Notes under the pieces: model-generated
Database searches by the model: none
What the model was told of the DNA's origin: nothing
What the model saw: the letters and a program-made list of their open reading frames with translations, nothing else
Part shown: piece by piece, positions 37,884 through 47,108 of the stretch
How the letters are laid out: every line of letters starts with the position of its first letter
How positions within the stretch are numbered: position 1 is the first letter of the stretch
Program-made: the position numbers and the translations under genes
Assembly: GCF_001854185.1 (NCBI RefSeq)
Contig: NZ_CP017603.1
Span: 1,612,001-1,676,000 of the forward strand
DNA: 64,000 nt
Source: Clostridium formicaceticum
GTDB taxonomy: Bacteria; Bacillota; Clostridia; Peptostreptococcales; Natronincolaceae
Reading direction: 5' to 3'

Positions 37884-39641
37884 ATGAAGACAGTAAAATC
37901 CTTAGAGGCATTAAAGAAGCTTAGAGAAGAAGCTAGTAAAGATTTAGGTATAAGAAAGACCAGTCATGAGAAGGCAAAGGAAATCGATGAAAAAAACCAT
38001 TCCTCCCATATATTAGTCTGTGGAGGCACTGCCTGCGAATCTCAAGAAAGTAGAGAAATCATGAACCATCTTCAAGAGGCGTTGAAAAAAGCAGGATGCC
38101 ATGAAACTGTGCAGGTTCTCAAGACCGGCTGTTTTGGGTTCTGCGAAAAGGGTCCGATTGTTAAGATTTATCCTGACCATGTTTTTTACGTAGAAGTGAA
38201 GCCGGAGGATGCAGAAGAAATTGTTAGAGAACATATCCTTGAAGGAAAAAGGGTAGAAAGACTGCTTTATGAAGAGCCTACCTTGGGAAAGAAGATTGAA
38301 AAGCAAGAGGATATCTCTTTTTATCACAAACAGATGCGTATTGCTTTGAGGAATTGTGGTTTTATCAATCCAGAGAACATTAGAGAATACATAGCAGAAG
38401 ATGGTTATCTTGCCCTTGGAAAAGTGCTGACAGAGATGACCCCTAAAGAAGTTATACAGATTGTTAAGGATAGTGGACTAAGAGGCAGAGGCGGTGGAGG
38501 ATTTCCCACCGGCTATAAATGGGAACTTACCTATAGAAACAAGAACGATTTGAAATTTGTTATTTGCAACGCTGATGAAGGAGATCCTGGGGCCTTTATG
38601 GATAGAAGTATCTTAGAAGGAGATCCCCATAGTGTATTGGAGGCGATGAGCATCGCTGGTTATGCTATTGGTGCAGAAAAGGGATATATCTATATTCGAG
38701 CAGAATACCCATTGGCGATTGAAAGACTAAACATTGCTATAGAACAAGCCAGAGGATATGGGTTTTTGGGAGAAAAAATATTTAATACGGATTTTAACTT
38801 TGATATTGAGCTTAAGTATGGGGCAGGAGCTTTTGTCTGTGGTGAAGAAACTGCCTTAATCAACTCTGTAGAGGGAGGTAGGGGGGAACCAAATGCAAAA
38901 CCACCTTTCCCAGCAGAAAGTGGATTATGGGATAAACCCACTTCCGTAAACAATGTAGAAACCTTTGCCAATATTCCACAGATTATTTTAAAGGGTGCGG
39001 AATGGTTTAGCGGTATAGGTACAGAAAAAAGTAAAGGCACCAAGGTCTTTGCCTTGGCGGGCAAAGTAAACAATGTTGGTTTAGTAGAGGTACCTATGGG
39101 CATTACCTTAAGGGAAATTATCTATGACGTTGGTGGTGGTATCAGGGATGGCAAGAAATTCAAAGCTGTCCAGACTGGGGGGCCCTCAGGAGGGTGTATT
39201 CCTGAAGAAGACTTAGATATCCCAATTGATTATGAAAGCTTAAAGGAAGTAGGCTCTATGATGGGATCAGGGGGAATGATTGTTATGGATGAAGACGATT
39301 GTATGGTGAATATATCAAAGTTTTATCTAGAGTTTGCGGAGGATGAATCCTGTGGCAAATGCACGCCCTGTAGAATCGGCAATAAGAGACTCCATGAAAC
39401 CTTAATAAAAATTACTAACGGCAGAGGGACGGAGGAGGATTTAAAGAATCTAAAAGATCTAGGGGAAATGATCAAAGATGCTTCTCTTTGCGGCCTAGGG
39501 CAGAGCTCTCCCAATCCTGTTTTAAGTACAATGAAGTACTTTACTGACGAGTATCATGAACACATATTTAACAAAAACTGCCCAGCTGGCGTATGTTCCA
39601 TGGGCAAGAAGAAAAAAACAGTAGTTTCTCCAAAAAGCTAG
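37884..39641 (+). CDS. hydB: NAD-linked [FeFe]-hydrogenase flavoprotein subunit, NuoF-like, C-terminally short
   Basis: This is a 585-residue subunit. Residues 45-130 are a thioredoxin-like [2Fe-2S] domain ('CGGTACESQ', 'GCFGFCEKGP'). The FMN/NADH core has 'GRGGGGFPTGYKW', 'CNADEGDPGAFMDR' and 'GAGAFVCGEETALINS'. The 4Fe-4S site is 'ESCGKCTPCRIG'. Usual HydB proteins continue after 'CPAGVC' into a domain with two 4Fe-4S clusters; here the chain ends 'CSMGKKKKTVVSPKS' and stops. No remnant of that domain appears in any frame of the next 140 bases. Confidence 0.93.
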   Translation: MKTVKSLEALKKLREEASKDLGIRKTSHEKAKEIDEKNHSSHILVCGGTACESQESREIMNHLQEALKKAGCHETVQVLKTGCFGFCEKGPIVKIYPDHVFYVEVKPEDAEEIVREHILEGKRVERLLYEEPTLGKKIEKQEDISFYHKQMRIALRNCGFINPENIREYIAEDGYLALGKVLTEMTPKEVIQIVKDSGLRGRGGGGFPTGYKWELTYRNKNDLKFVICNADEGDPGAFMDRSILEGDPHSVLEAMSIAGYAIGAEKGYIYIRAEYPLAIERLNIAIEQARGYGFLGEKIFNTDFNFDIELKYGAGAFVCGEETALINSVEGGRGEPNAKPPFPAESGLWDKPTSVNNVETFANIPQIILKGAEWFSGIGTEKSKGTKVFALAGKVNNVGLVEVPMGITLREIIYDVGGGIRDGKKFKAVQTGGPSGGCIPEEDLDIPIDYESLKEVGSMMGSGGMIVMDEDDCMVNISKFYLEFAEDESCGKCTPCRIGNKRLHETLIKITNGRGTEEDLKNLKDLGEMIKDASLCGLGQSSPNPVLSTMKYFTDEYHEHIFNKNCPAGVCSMGKKKKTVVSPKS

Positions 39642-39781
39642 GGAGGGTGATAAGATAACCATGGCATGAGGCTTAAATCGTCATCCCGAAGATTGCAAAG
39701 AATTTTATAGTAAAATAAAAAATATAGATGAATTCGTGCTAATAAAAAGTAAATATCTATATAGATAAAGGTGGTGCAAAC

Positions 39782-41527
39782 TTGAAGGAATATGTTAAAG
39801 TGACTATTAATGATAAAGAAGTAGAAGTGCCAAGAGAATATACAATCTTAAATGCAGCAGTGGAGGCAGGAATTAAAATCCCTACCTTATGTCATTTAGA
39901 TTTGCATGACTTAAAGATGGTAAATCGTACCGCCTCCTGTAGAGTATGTATGGTGGAAGTGGAAAACAGACCTGGTCTCGCCCCTGCCTGTGCAACACCT
40001 GTAAATGACGGTATGGTGGTTCGTACGGATACAGTTAGAGCAATAAAAGCTCGAAGAATGGCTGTAGAATTACTGCTTTCCAATCATCCTACAGACTGTC
40101 TCATTTGTCAGAGAAATTTAAGATGTGAGTTACAGGCACTTGCCCAAGAACTGAATATACGGGAAATTCATTATTCAGGAAAGCGGAATAAGTATCACTT
40201 AGATACCTCCAGTCAAGCCGTTATTAAAAATCAAGATAAGTGCATCTTGTGTAGACGGTGTGAAACTGCCTGCAATGAAATACAGACTTGTGGGATTCTA
40301 TCGGCTTTAAACAGAGGATTTGAAACTGTAGTAGGACCAGCCTTTAACTTACCGATGGTAGAAACCTCCTGTACCTACTGCGGCCAATGCGTAGCGGTTT
40401 GTCCCACCGCCGCATTGACAGAGGTAAACCATACAAGAAAGGTATGGAAGGCATTACATAACCCCGATAAGTATGTAGTGGTACAGGTGGCGCCTGCTAT
40501 CCGCGTGGCATTAGGCGAATTATTTGGCATGGAGGCAGGAACCATTGTAACAGGAAAGTTAGCGGCGGCTTTGAGAAAACTAGGGTTCGATCAGGTTTAT
40601 GATACTGAGTTTGGTGCAGATGTAACTATTATGGAGGAGGCAAAAGAATTAATTCATCGTCTGGAAACCGGTGGACGTCTACCGATGTTGACCAGTTGTT
40701 GTCCCGCTTGGGTAAGCTTTATTGAACATCAATTCCCAGATATGATCGACGTACCTTCCACTTGTAAATCCCCCCATATTATGTTTGGTACCTTAGCAAA
40801 AACCTATCTAGCAGAGAAGATGGGAATTGATCCTAATAAAATGGTGGTGGTTTCTGTTATGCCCTGTGTTGCTAAAAAAGCAGAGGCAGCTAGAACAGAG
40901 CTGAGTCTTGACGATCATGACAATGTAGATATTGTTATCACTACAAGAGAATTAGGCGATATGCTAAAGGAGGCAGGTATAGATTTTGATAAGTTAGCAG
41001 ATGAAGATTTTGACCATCCTCTTGGAGAATCTACCGGTGCAGCCAGTATCTTTGGTACAACCGGTGGGGTAATTGAAGCGGCTATGCGTACAGCCTACGA
41101 ATGGGTGACAGGTGAAACCTTAGAAAATGTAGAATTTCAACAGTTAAGAGGGATGGAGGGGCTAAGAGAAGCCACTGTAGATTTAAAAGGGCAGGAAATA
41201 AAGATAGGGATTGCTCATGGATTGGGTAATGCTAGACAGCTTTTAGAGGACATCAGAAACGGCAAGGGAGAATACCATGCGATTGAAATTATGGCCTGTC
41301 CTGGTGGCTGTATTGGCGGCGGTGGTCAGCCTTATCACTATGGTAATGATGAAATCGTAAAAAAACGTCAGCAAGCCATTTATAGAGAGGATCAGAGGAA
41401 AAGCATCAGAAAATCCCATGAAAATCCTGAGGTTATTAAGCTCTATAAAGAGTATCTAGGAGAGCCCTATGGAGAACTGGCGAAGAAACTATTGCATACA
41501 AAGTTTGAAGCGAAGGAGAGAATATAA
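39782..41527 (+). CDS. hydA: [FeFe]-hydrogenase catalytic subunit
   Basis: HydA is the 581-residue hydrogen-activating subunit. Order: plant-type [2Fe-2S] domain ('CHLDLHDL', 'CRVCMVEVE'), the His-Cys3 cluster ('HPTDCLICQRNLRCEL'), two 4Fe-4S clusters ('CILCRRCETAC' and 'CTYCGQCVAVCP'), then the H-cluster motifs 'TSCCPAW' (Cys306/307), 'MPCVAKKAEA' and 'MACPGGCIGGGG'. The start is TTG after AAGGTGG. With HydB and HydC it forms an NAD(H)-linked, probably bifurcating, cytoplasmic hydrogenase. The maturases hydEFG are not in this window. Confidence 0.96.
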   Translation: MKEYVKVTINDKEVEVPREYTILNAAVEAGIKIPTLCHLDLHDLKMVNRTASCRVCMVEVENRPGLAPACATPVNDGMVVRTDTVRAIKARRMAVELLLSNHPTDCLICQRNLRCELQALAQELNIREIHYSGKRNKYHLDTSSQAVIKNQDKCILCRRCETACNEIQTCGILSALNRGFETVVGPAFNLPMVETSCTYCGQCVAVCPTAALTEVNHTRKVWKALHNPDKYVVVQVAPAIRVALGELFGMEAGTIVTGKLAAALRKLGFDQVYDTEFGADVTIMEEAKELIHRLETGGRLPMLTSCCPAWVSFIEHQFPDMIDVPSTCKSPHIMFGTLAKTYLAEKMGIDPNKMVVVSVMPCVAKKAEAARTELSLDDHDNVDIVITTRELGDMLKEAGIDFDKLADEDFDHPLGESTGAASIFGTTGGVIEAAMRTAYEWVTGETLENVEFQQLRGMEGLREATVDLKGQEIKIGIAHGLGNARQLLEDIRNGKGEYHAIEIMACPGGCIGGGGQPYHYGNDEIVKKRQQAIYREDQRKSIRKSHENPEVIKLYKEYLGEPYGELAKKLLHTKFEAKERI

Positions 41528-41851
41528 AGAAGATTCTACCAATAAAGAATTTTTGTTAGAAAAGACTTGCCATAGAGATAGCATTATGATATCATGGATA
41601 ATAAATAAAGACAGCTACCCAACGTTGTGTAGTGTTGAAAGAGCGGCGAAGCTTGCAAGAAAGAAAATATTTTTTCTTTGCAGGCTTTTCTATGTTTTTG
41701 TACCAAGACTGTAAAGGGGTGACTTGATGGCTATAGAACCAGCTAAAGCTCAAGAAAGATAGCTTATGTGTTTTAAATCAATTGTATAGTGGGAATAAAT
41801 GAATTAAGATAATCAACGGAGATTATGAAAGTATCAAAGGAGGAAGGTGCC
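41528..41851 (+). other. hydA-eutV intergenic region with a terminator
   Basis: A hairpin pairs GCTTGCAAGAAAGAAA (from about 41651) with TTTCTTTGCAGGC followed by TTTTC near 41689, a likely hydA terminator. An 11-codon frame with a ribosome site lies at 41726 but has no special content. I find no cobalamin riboswitch here. Confidence 0.5.
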
Positions 41852-42421
41852 ATGAAAGGGCGAGTGGTAATAGCCGATGACGAACCTATTACTAGAATGG
41901 ACATAGTAGAAATGTTGTTGGAAGAAGGCTACGATGTTGTAGGTGAAGCCTCAGATGGATTTGATGCAATTGAGTTGTGTAAAAAGTATAAACCAGATTT
42001 GGTACTAATGGATGTTAAAATGCCTTTATTGAATGGCTTAAAGGCAGCTGAAGTAATCAATCAAGATGAGCTGGCAGAATGCATTGTATTGGTAACCGCC
42101 TATAGCGGAAAAGAATTTGTAGAAGAGGCTAAGAAAGCAGGAGCGATGGGGTATATTGTTAAACCCATCAATGAAAAAAACCTATTGCCTGCTCTAGAGG
42201 TGGCGGTATCTAAAAGTAAAGAGTTTAAAGAGATGAAACAACAGGTGAAAAAAGCACAAACGCAGTTGGAGGACAGAAAGCAAATTGAAAGAGCAAAGGG
42301 GATTTTGATGAAAACTGAAGGGCTTTCAGAGGAGGAAGCCTACAATAAAATAAGGACATTAAGCATGTCCAAAAGACGCTCTATGGGTGAAATAGCAAGG
42401 ATTATTACGATGAATCAATAA
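41852..42421 (+). CDS. eutV: Ethanolamine response regulator with ANTAR RNA-binding domain
   Basis: EutV is a 189-residue antiterminator. The receiver domain has the acidic pair 'ADDEP', the phospho-acceptor Asp54 in 'DLVLMDVKMP' and Lys in 'VKPIN'. The C-terminal ANTAR domain reads 'DRKQIERAKGILMKTEGLSEEEAYNKIR'. Phosphorylated EutV dimers bind paired hairpins and prevent termination of eut mRNAs. The ATG at 41852 follows AAGGAGG. eutW follows 20 bases later. Confidence 0.95.
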   Translation: MKGRVVIADDEPITRMDIVEMLLEEGYDVVGEASDGFDAIELCKKYKPDLVLMDVKMPLLNGLKAAEVINQDELAECIVLVTAYSGKEFVEEAKKAGAMGYIVKPINEKNLLPALEVAVSKSKEFKEMKQQVKKAQTQLEDRKQIERAKGILMKTEGLSEEEAYNKIRTLSMSKRRSMGEIARIITMNQ

Positions 42422-42441
42422 GGATACTAAGGGGTGAATGG

Positions 42442-43851
42442 ATGTTAAGGGAGCTTTGTGAAACCTATACGCAACTATCCGATACAGATATTCTTATTCT
42501 AGAAAATCTAAAGCAAATGTTACCACTGATCTCTAGAGCGATTAAAGCAGATGTCTTCATCGATTGTCTAACCAATATCCCCAACATCGCTGTCGTCGTG
42601 GCAGAAGCTAAACAAACGCAGGAAGAATCCATGTACCAGCACTCAGTTGTCGGGAAATTTGCTTTGGGAGAAAATGAACCTGCTGCTTTACGAACACTAG
42701 AAACCGGGGTTTCCTCCAGGGATTTAAAGGCATTGACACAGGAGAACAAAACAGTTAGACAAAGTGTAGAGCCTATAAAGAATAAGAAAGGTCAAGTGAT
42801 TGGTGTTTTGATTATTGAACAAGATATTACAAAGCATATTAAGAGAGACAAAGAGATGAAGGATCTATTGGAAACAACAGAAAAGCTAACAGAAACCTTA
42901 AGTACGTTGAAGGGTGCAGAAAATACAATTATCCATCATGTAAATGAAGCCATTATTATGTTTAACAGCAATGGCACTGCTACTTATTGCAATCCTGAGG
43001 CCCATCAACTTTATAAAAAACTGGGTTATCAAGACGAAATTGTTGGATTAGCCTTCAGCAACTTAGCATTAAGTGGCAGGAGCTTTTCTGGCATTGTGCA
43101 TAACAATTTTGTCAATGTAGAAGAAGTGAAAATAGGAAAATTATCCCTCCGTGTGAAATATGTGGCTATGGAGGATGAAAATAAAATTACCGGAATCATT
43201 ATGATTATCAATGATGTTACAGAGGTAAAGGAAAAAGAAATGGAACTGATTTCAAAATCTGTTGCCATTAGTGAAATACATCATCGTGTGAAGAATAATT
43301 TGCAAACCATTGCCAGTTTGTTGAGGCTGCAGTCACGACGCATTCACCAGGATAAAGCAAAGAAAGCCTTCAACGAAAGTATTAGTAGAATTTTAAGCAT
43401 TGCCATTACCCACGAACTGCTAGCTCAAAATGGTGTGGATGATGTTGATTTGCGAACCATCTTAGAAAGAATGAAGGAGAGTACATTGGATTATGTGGTA
43501 TCTCCAGAAAAAAATATCAGTATTCAAATCAAAGGAGATCATATCACTGTAAATTCTAATAAAGCTACCTCTATTGCACTGGTTGTGAATGAGCTTTTAC
43601 AAAATTCCTTAGAACATGGTTTTGAAGGAAGGAAAGATGGTCAAATTGAAATTACGATTCAAAAGGGTGAAATCTATACGCAGGTTACTGTAACCGATAA
43701 TGGTGTGGGCTTTGATACAGAAAAGCCTCAAAGAAAAAGTCTGGGGTTAAGCATCGTCAACAGTATTGTTCGAGAAAGACTTTACGGTAATCTTCAAATG
43801 AATTCCAGTAGTACTGGAACGGAAATACGGTTTAATTTTAAAAACGAATAA
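42442..43851 (+). CDS. eutW: Ethanolamine sensor histidine kinase
   Basis: EutW is a 469-residue cytoplasmic kinase that senses ethanolamine and phosphorylates EutV. It has an N-terminal sensor domain (1-140), a PAS domain (about 160-265, 'VNEAIIMFNSNGTATYCNPEA'), the HisKA_2 phospho-acceptor segment 'SEIHHRVKNNLQTIASLLRL', and an ATPase domain with 'LVVNELLQNSLEHGF' and 'DNGVGFD'. No membrane helix is present. A hairpin (43879-43933) follows and probably terminates the regulator transcript. Confidence 0.95.
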   Translation: MLRELCETYTQLSDTDILILENLKQMLPLISRAIKADVFIDCLTNIPNIAVVVAEAKQTQEESMYQHSVVGKFALGENEPAALRTLETGVSSRDLKALTQENKTVRQSVEPIKNKKGQVIGVLIIEQDITKHIKRDKEMKDLLETTEKLTETLSTLKGAENTIIHHVNEAIIMFNSNGTATYCNPEAHQLYKKLGYQDEIVGLAFSNLALSGRSFSGIVHNNFVNVEEVKIGKLSLRVKYVAMEDENKITGIIMIINDVTEVKEKEMELISKSVAISEIHHRVKNNLQTIASLLRLQSRRIHQDKAKKAFNESISRILSIAITHELLAQNGVDDVDLRTILERMKESTLDYVVSPEKNISIQIKGDHITVNSNKATSIALVVNELLQNSLEHGFEGRKDGQIEITIQKGEIYTQVTVTDNGVGFDTEKPQRKSLGLSIVNSIVRERLYGNLQMNSSSTGTEIRFNFKNE

Positions 43852-43878
43852 ATAAAGCACAACGGCGTGCTTTTTAAA

Positions 43879-43933
43879 GGCGATGGGGCCAGGGATTTAT
43901 GAAGACACATAGATTCTTGGCCCCATTGTCTTT
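43879..43933 (+). terminator. Terminator after eutVW
   Basis: GGCGATGGGGCCAGGGA pairs with TCTTGGCCCCATTGTC, followed by TTTATAG. It could be a target for EutV antitermination since eutA follows, but no clear paired ANTAR hairpins were identified. Confidence 0.65.
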
Positions 43934-43990
43934 ATAGATAACCAATTTTATAGCTTAACAAAATACGCCCTCCTGCGGTTTCAGAAATGA

Positions 43991-44100
43991 ACAATGTTAA
44001 CAATTCATTCCATTGAAAAATCCTAAAATTTGCAAACTCGCTAACGCTCAAACATGCAAATTTCTTTACGGATTTTCCACTTACATGAATTGAACATTGT
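43991..44100. repeat. Long imperfect inverted repeat upstream of eutA
   Basis: The left arm (43991-44034, starting ACAATGTTAACAATTCATT) is the near complement of the right arm (44055-44100, ending ATGAATTGAACATTGT), with a loop AACTCGCTAACGCTCAAACA. Arms are about 45 bases with a few mismatches and gaps. The next 50 bases match a repeat near 30793. It lies 84 bases before eutA. Confidence 0.7.
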
Positions 44101-44151
44101 AGTCATTTCCTGCAAATGCATGCGGTCTGCATTTTGTCAAGCTTTGTAGGT
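44099..44151. repeat. Dispersed intergenic repeat, copy upstream of eutA
   Basis: This is related to 30793-30844. It contains a small stem, AAATGCA and TGCATTT around TGCGGTC. It abuts the right arm of the long inverted repeat. Confidence 0.5.
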
Positions 44152-44183
44152 GGTTATCTATATAGGGGAAGGGAGGAAAAATT

Positions 44184-45617
44184 TTGAGAGAAAACATTTT
44201 TAGTGTAGGTATTGATATTGGAACATCCACTACGCAGTTGGTATTTAGCAAACTTACCATTGAAAACACAGCTTCCATGACAGCAATTCCTAAAATACAA
44301 ATTATTGATAAAGAAATTATCTATAGAAGTGATATACATTTCACACCATTGCTATCAGAAACAAGAATCGATGGAGATGCTGTTAGAAAAATCATTGAGA
44401 TGGAATATAAAAAAGCAAATATCTCCTTTGAAAAAATTGATACAGGGGCGGTAATTATTACAGGAGAAACTGCTCGGAAGGAAAATGCCAATGAAATCCT
44501 CAACACCCTCAGCGGTTTAGCCGGTGACTTTGTGGTGGCTACTGCAGGCCCAGACCTAGAAAGCATTATTGCCGGCAAGGGGGCAGGGGCAGGAAAATTT
44601 TCTAAAGAAAAGGCCTGCACTGTGGTAAACCTGGATATTGGCGGAGGTACAACCAATATAGCTATTTTCAAAAATGGTGAAGTAGTGGATACTGCTTGTC
44701 TTGACATTGGAGGGCGTTTGATTAAGTTTGAGGATGACCAATTAAAGGTAAACTATGTTTCCAGCAAAATAAAAACATTAGCGAAGGATATCGGAATCGA
44801 TGTTCAAGTAGGCAAAAGACTGTCGGTAGATGAAGTAGAAGGTATATGCAGAAGAATGGCAGATATTTTGGCGGAAAGCATAGGGGTGATTCCTGCAACT
44901 CCTCTTCTACAAGAGATGCTGACTGGGACTTCTTTAAAATGGGAGAAGGAAATCGATTTTATTTCTTTTTCAGGAGGTGTGGCGGATTGTATCTTTAACA
45001 AGGGAAGTATCCCCCTTTTCCGATATGGCGATATCGGTATACTTCTTGGAAAAGCTATAGCCGCCTCCCCTTGGTTAGAGACTTCCAAAGTCATCCAAGC
45101 CAGTGAAACCATTGGAGCAACAGTTGTGGGGGCAGGAACTCATACAACAGAGATCAGCGGTAGTACCATCACCATTGAAGCATCGATTTTACCTATGAAG
45201 AATATTCCTATTTTACGATTAAGCAGAGAGGATGAAGGACTTGATCATCACCAACTAAGTCGTAGGATTGCTGAAAAACTAGATTGGTTTCGTTTAGAAA
45301 ATGATCATCAGTTGGTGGCCTTAGCCATGAAGGGGATAAAAAACCCAGGCTTCCAAGAGATACAAGCCTTAGCAAAAGCTATCATTGAAGGGATGGACAA
45401 TAAGCTGGGGGAAAAGGAGCCGCTGATTATTATCGTTGAAAATGATATGGCAAAGATACTGGGACAAGGCATTCAGGCCCACCTGCCCCAAAAAAGGGAT
45501 GTCCTCTGTATTGATTCAATAAAAGTTGATAATGGGGACTACATTGATATCGGTAAACCTTTGGCCAATGGCAAAGTAGTACCTGTGATTATAAAAACCT
45601 TGGTATTAAATTATTGA
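44184..45617 (+). CDS. eutA: Ethanolamine ammonia-lyase reactivating factor
   Basis: EutA exchanges damaged cobalamin out of EutBC using ATP. The 477-residue protein has actin/Hsp70-like ATP motifs: 'VGIDIGTSTTQLVFSK' at the N-terminus, 'VVNLDIGGGTTNIAIFKNG' in the centre and 'SFSGGVADCIF' later. The start is TTG behind GGGAGG. eutB begins 20 bases after its stop. It marks the start of the structural eut operon. Confidence 0.95.
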   Translation: MRENIFSVGIDIGTSTTQLVFSKLTIENTASMTAIPKIQIIDKEIIYRSDIHFTPLLSETRIDGDAVRKIIEMEYKKANISFEKIDTGAVIITGETARKENANEILNTLSGLAGDFVVATAGPDLESIIAGKGAGAGKFSKEKACTVVNLDIGGGTTNIAIFKNGEVVDTACLDIGGRLIKFEDDQLKVNYVSSKIKTLAKDIGIDVQVGKRLSVDEVEGICRRMADILAESIGVIPATPLLQEMLTGTSLKWEKEIDFISFSGGVADCIFNKGSIPLFRYGDIGILLGKAIAASPWLETSKVIQASETIGATVVGAGTHTTEISGSTITIEASILPMKNIPILRLSREDEGLDHHQLSRRIAEKLDWFRLENDHQLVALAMKGIKNPGFQEIQALAKAIIEGMDNKLGEKEPLIIIVENDMAKILGQGIQAHLPQKRDVLCIDSIKVDNGDYIDIGKPLANGKVVPVIIKTLVLNY

Positions 45618-45637
45618 ACATAGAAGGGAGATAGAAC

Positions 45638-47005
45638 ATGCTATTAAAAACAAAATTATTTGGTACAGTTTATCAGTTTAAAAGCTTAAATGAAGTGATG
45701 GCCAAAGCCAATGAGGAAAGATCAGGAGACAAACTGGCTGGACTGGCGGCAGCTTCTATTACAGAAATGATAGCAGCCAAGGAAGTGTTAAGCAATCTAA
45801 CATTAAAGGACATCAGAAACAATCCAGCTGTACCCTATGAAAAAGATGAAGTGACTAGAATTATTCAAGACGGTGTGAATGAAAAAATCTATGGAGAAAT
45901 TCAGAACTGGACAGTTGCTGAATTACGAGAATGGATTTTAAATAGTGAAACCACCAGCAGTGATATTAGAAGAATCAGCAGAGGATTGACCAGTGAGATG
46001 GTGGCAGCGGTGGCTAAACTCATGTCTAATTTAGATTTGGTCTATGGTGCAAAAAAAATCATCGTCACTGCCCACTGTAATACAACCATCGGTCAGGCAG
46101 GAACACTGGCCTATAGACTTCAACCGAATCACACAACTGACAACATAGAAGGAATTAAGATATCTCTCTACGAAGGTCTAAGTTATGGGGTAGGGGATGC
46201 TGTACTGGGATTGAACCCTGTAAATGATACAGTAAACAGTGTAAAGAATGTCTTAAAACTATTCGAAGAAGTAAAGCAACAGTGGCAAATTCCTACACAA
46301 ACCTGTGTACTAGCTCATGTGACAACCCAGATGGAAGCCATCAGACAAGGAGCACCCTCAGACTTGATTTTTCAAAGTATAGCAGGAACTGAGAAGGGAA
46401 ATGAAGCCTTTGGTGTAAGTGACAGTATTCTATCTGAAGCCCGAGAACTTGTATTAAAGGAAGGAACTTCTACAGGACCAAATGTCATGTACTTTGAAAC
46501 AGGTCAAGGCTCTGAGCTTTCTTCAGATGCCCATATGGGGGTAGACCAAGTCACTTTAGAAGCAAGATGCTATGGATTAGCTAAAAAGTATCAGCCATTC
46601 TTGGTGAATACCGTTGTTGGCTTTATTGGACCAGAATACTTATATGACAGTAAACAGGTAATTCGAGCAGGTCTTGAGGATCATTTTATGGGTAAACTAT
46701 CGGGGATTCCAATGGGGGTAGATGTATGTTATACCAACCATATGAAGGCGGATCAAAACGATGTTGAAAATCTAAGCGTTCTATTAGCCAGTGCTGGATG
46801 TAACTTCCTGATTGGAACACCTGCAGGAGATGATATTATGCTTAACTATCAAAGCTCGAGTTTCCATGATGCCCCTACTTTAAGAGAATTGTTAAATCTA
46901 ACACCGATTCCTGAATTTCAGCAGTGGTTAGAAAAAGTGGGAGTTTATGAAAATGGCAGATTATCCAAACGGGCTGGAGATGCATCTATTTTTTTCAGTA
47001 AATAG
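45638..47005 (+). CDS. eutB: Ethanolamine ammonia-lyase large subunit
   Basis: EutB, with EutC, splits ethanolamine to acetaldehyde and ammonia by an adenosylcobalamin radical reaction. The 455-residue protein has 'TAHCNTTIGQAGTLAYRLQPNHTTD', 'GLNPVNDTVNSVKN', 'CVLAHVTTQMEAI' and 'ETGQGSELSSDAHMGVDQ', typical of the TIM-barrel subunit. The ATG follows GAAGGGAG. A 103-base gap, longer than usual, separates it from eutC. Confidence 0.97.
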   Translation: MLLKTKLFGTVYQFKSLNEVMAKANEERSGDKLAGLAAASITEMIAAKEVLSNLTLKDIRNNPAVPYEKDEVTRIIQDGVNEKIYGEIQNWTVAELREWILNSETTSSDIRRISRGLTSEMVAAVAKLMSNLDLVYGAKKIIVTAHCNTTIGQAGTLAYRLQPNHTTDNIEGIKISLYEGLSYGVGDAVLGLNPVNDTVNSVKNVLKLFEEVKQQWQIPTQTCVLAHVTTQMEAIRQGAPSDLIFQSIAGTEKGNEAFGVSDSILSEARELVLKEGTSTGPNVMYFETGQGSELSSDAHMGVDQVTLEARCYGLAKKYQPFLVNTVVGFIGPEYLYDSKQVIRAGLEDHFMGKLSGIPMGVDVCYTNHMKADQNDVENLSVLLASAGCNFLIGTPAGDDIMLNYQSSSFHDAPTLRELLNLTPIPEFQQWLEKVGVYENGRLSKRAGDASIFFSK

Positions 47006-47108
47006 CCCAAGGGTTTCAGTAAGCTACAAACCTTTACCTTTCTTAAAGCTGGGAGATAAGGGCTTGTCGTAAAAAAATTTAGATAAAAAGAAAAAGGAGG
47101 GCATTTCA

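Noticed and set aside
41726-41761. 11-codon frame (MAIEPAKAQER) with a ribosome site before eutV, considered as a leader peptide
   Set aside because: It has no run of regulatory codons and no terminator closely follows it.
41528-44183. Possible adenosylcobalamin riboswitch in the eut leaders
   Set aside because: I could not find the conserved B12-box or receptor loop in either intergenic region.
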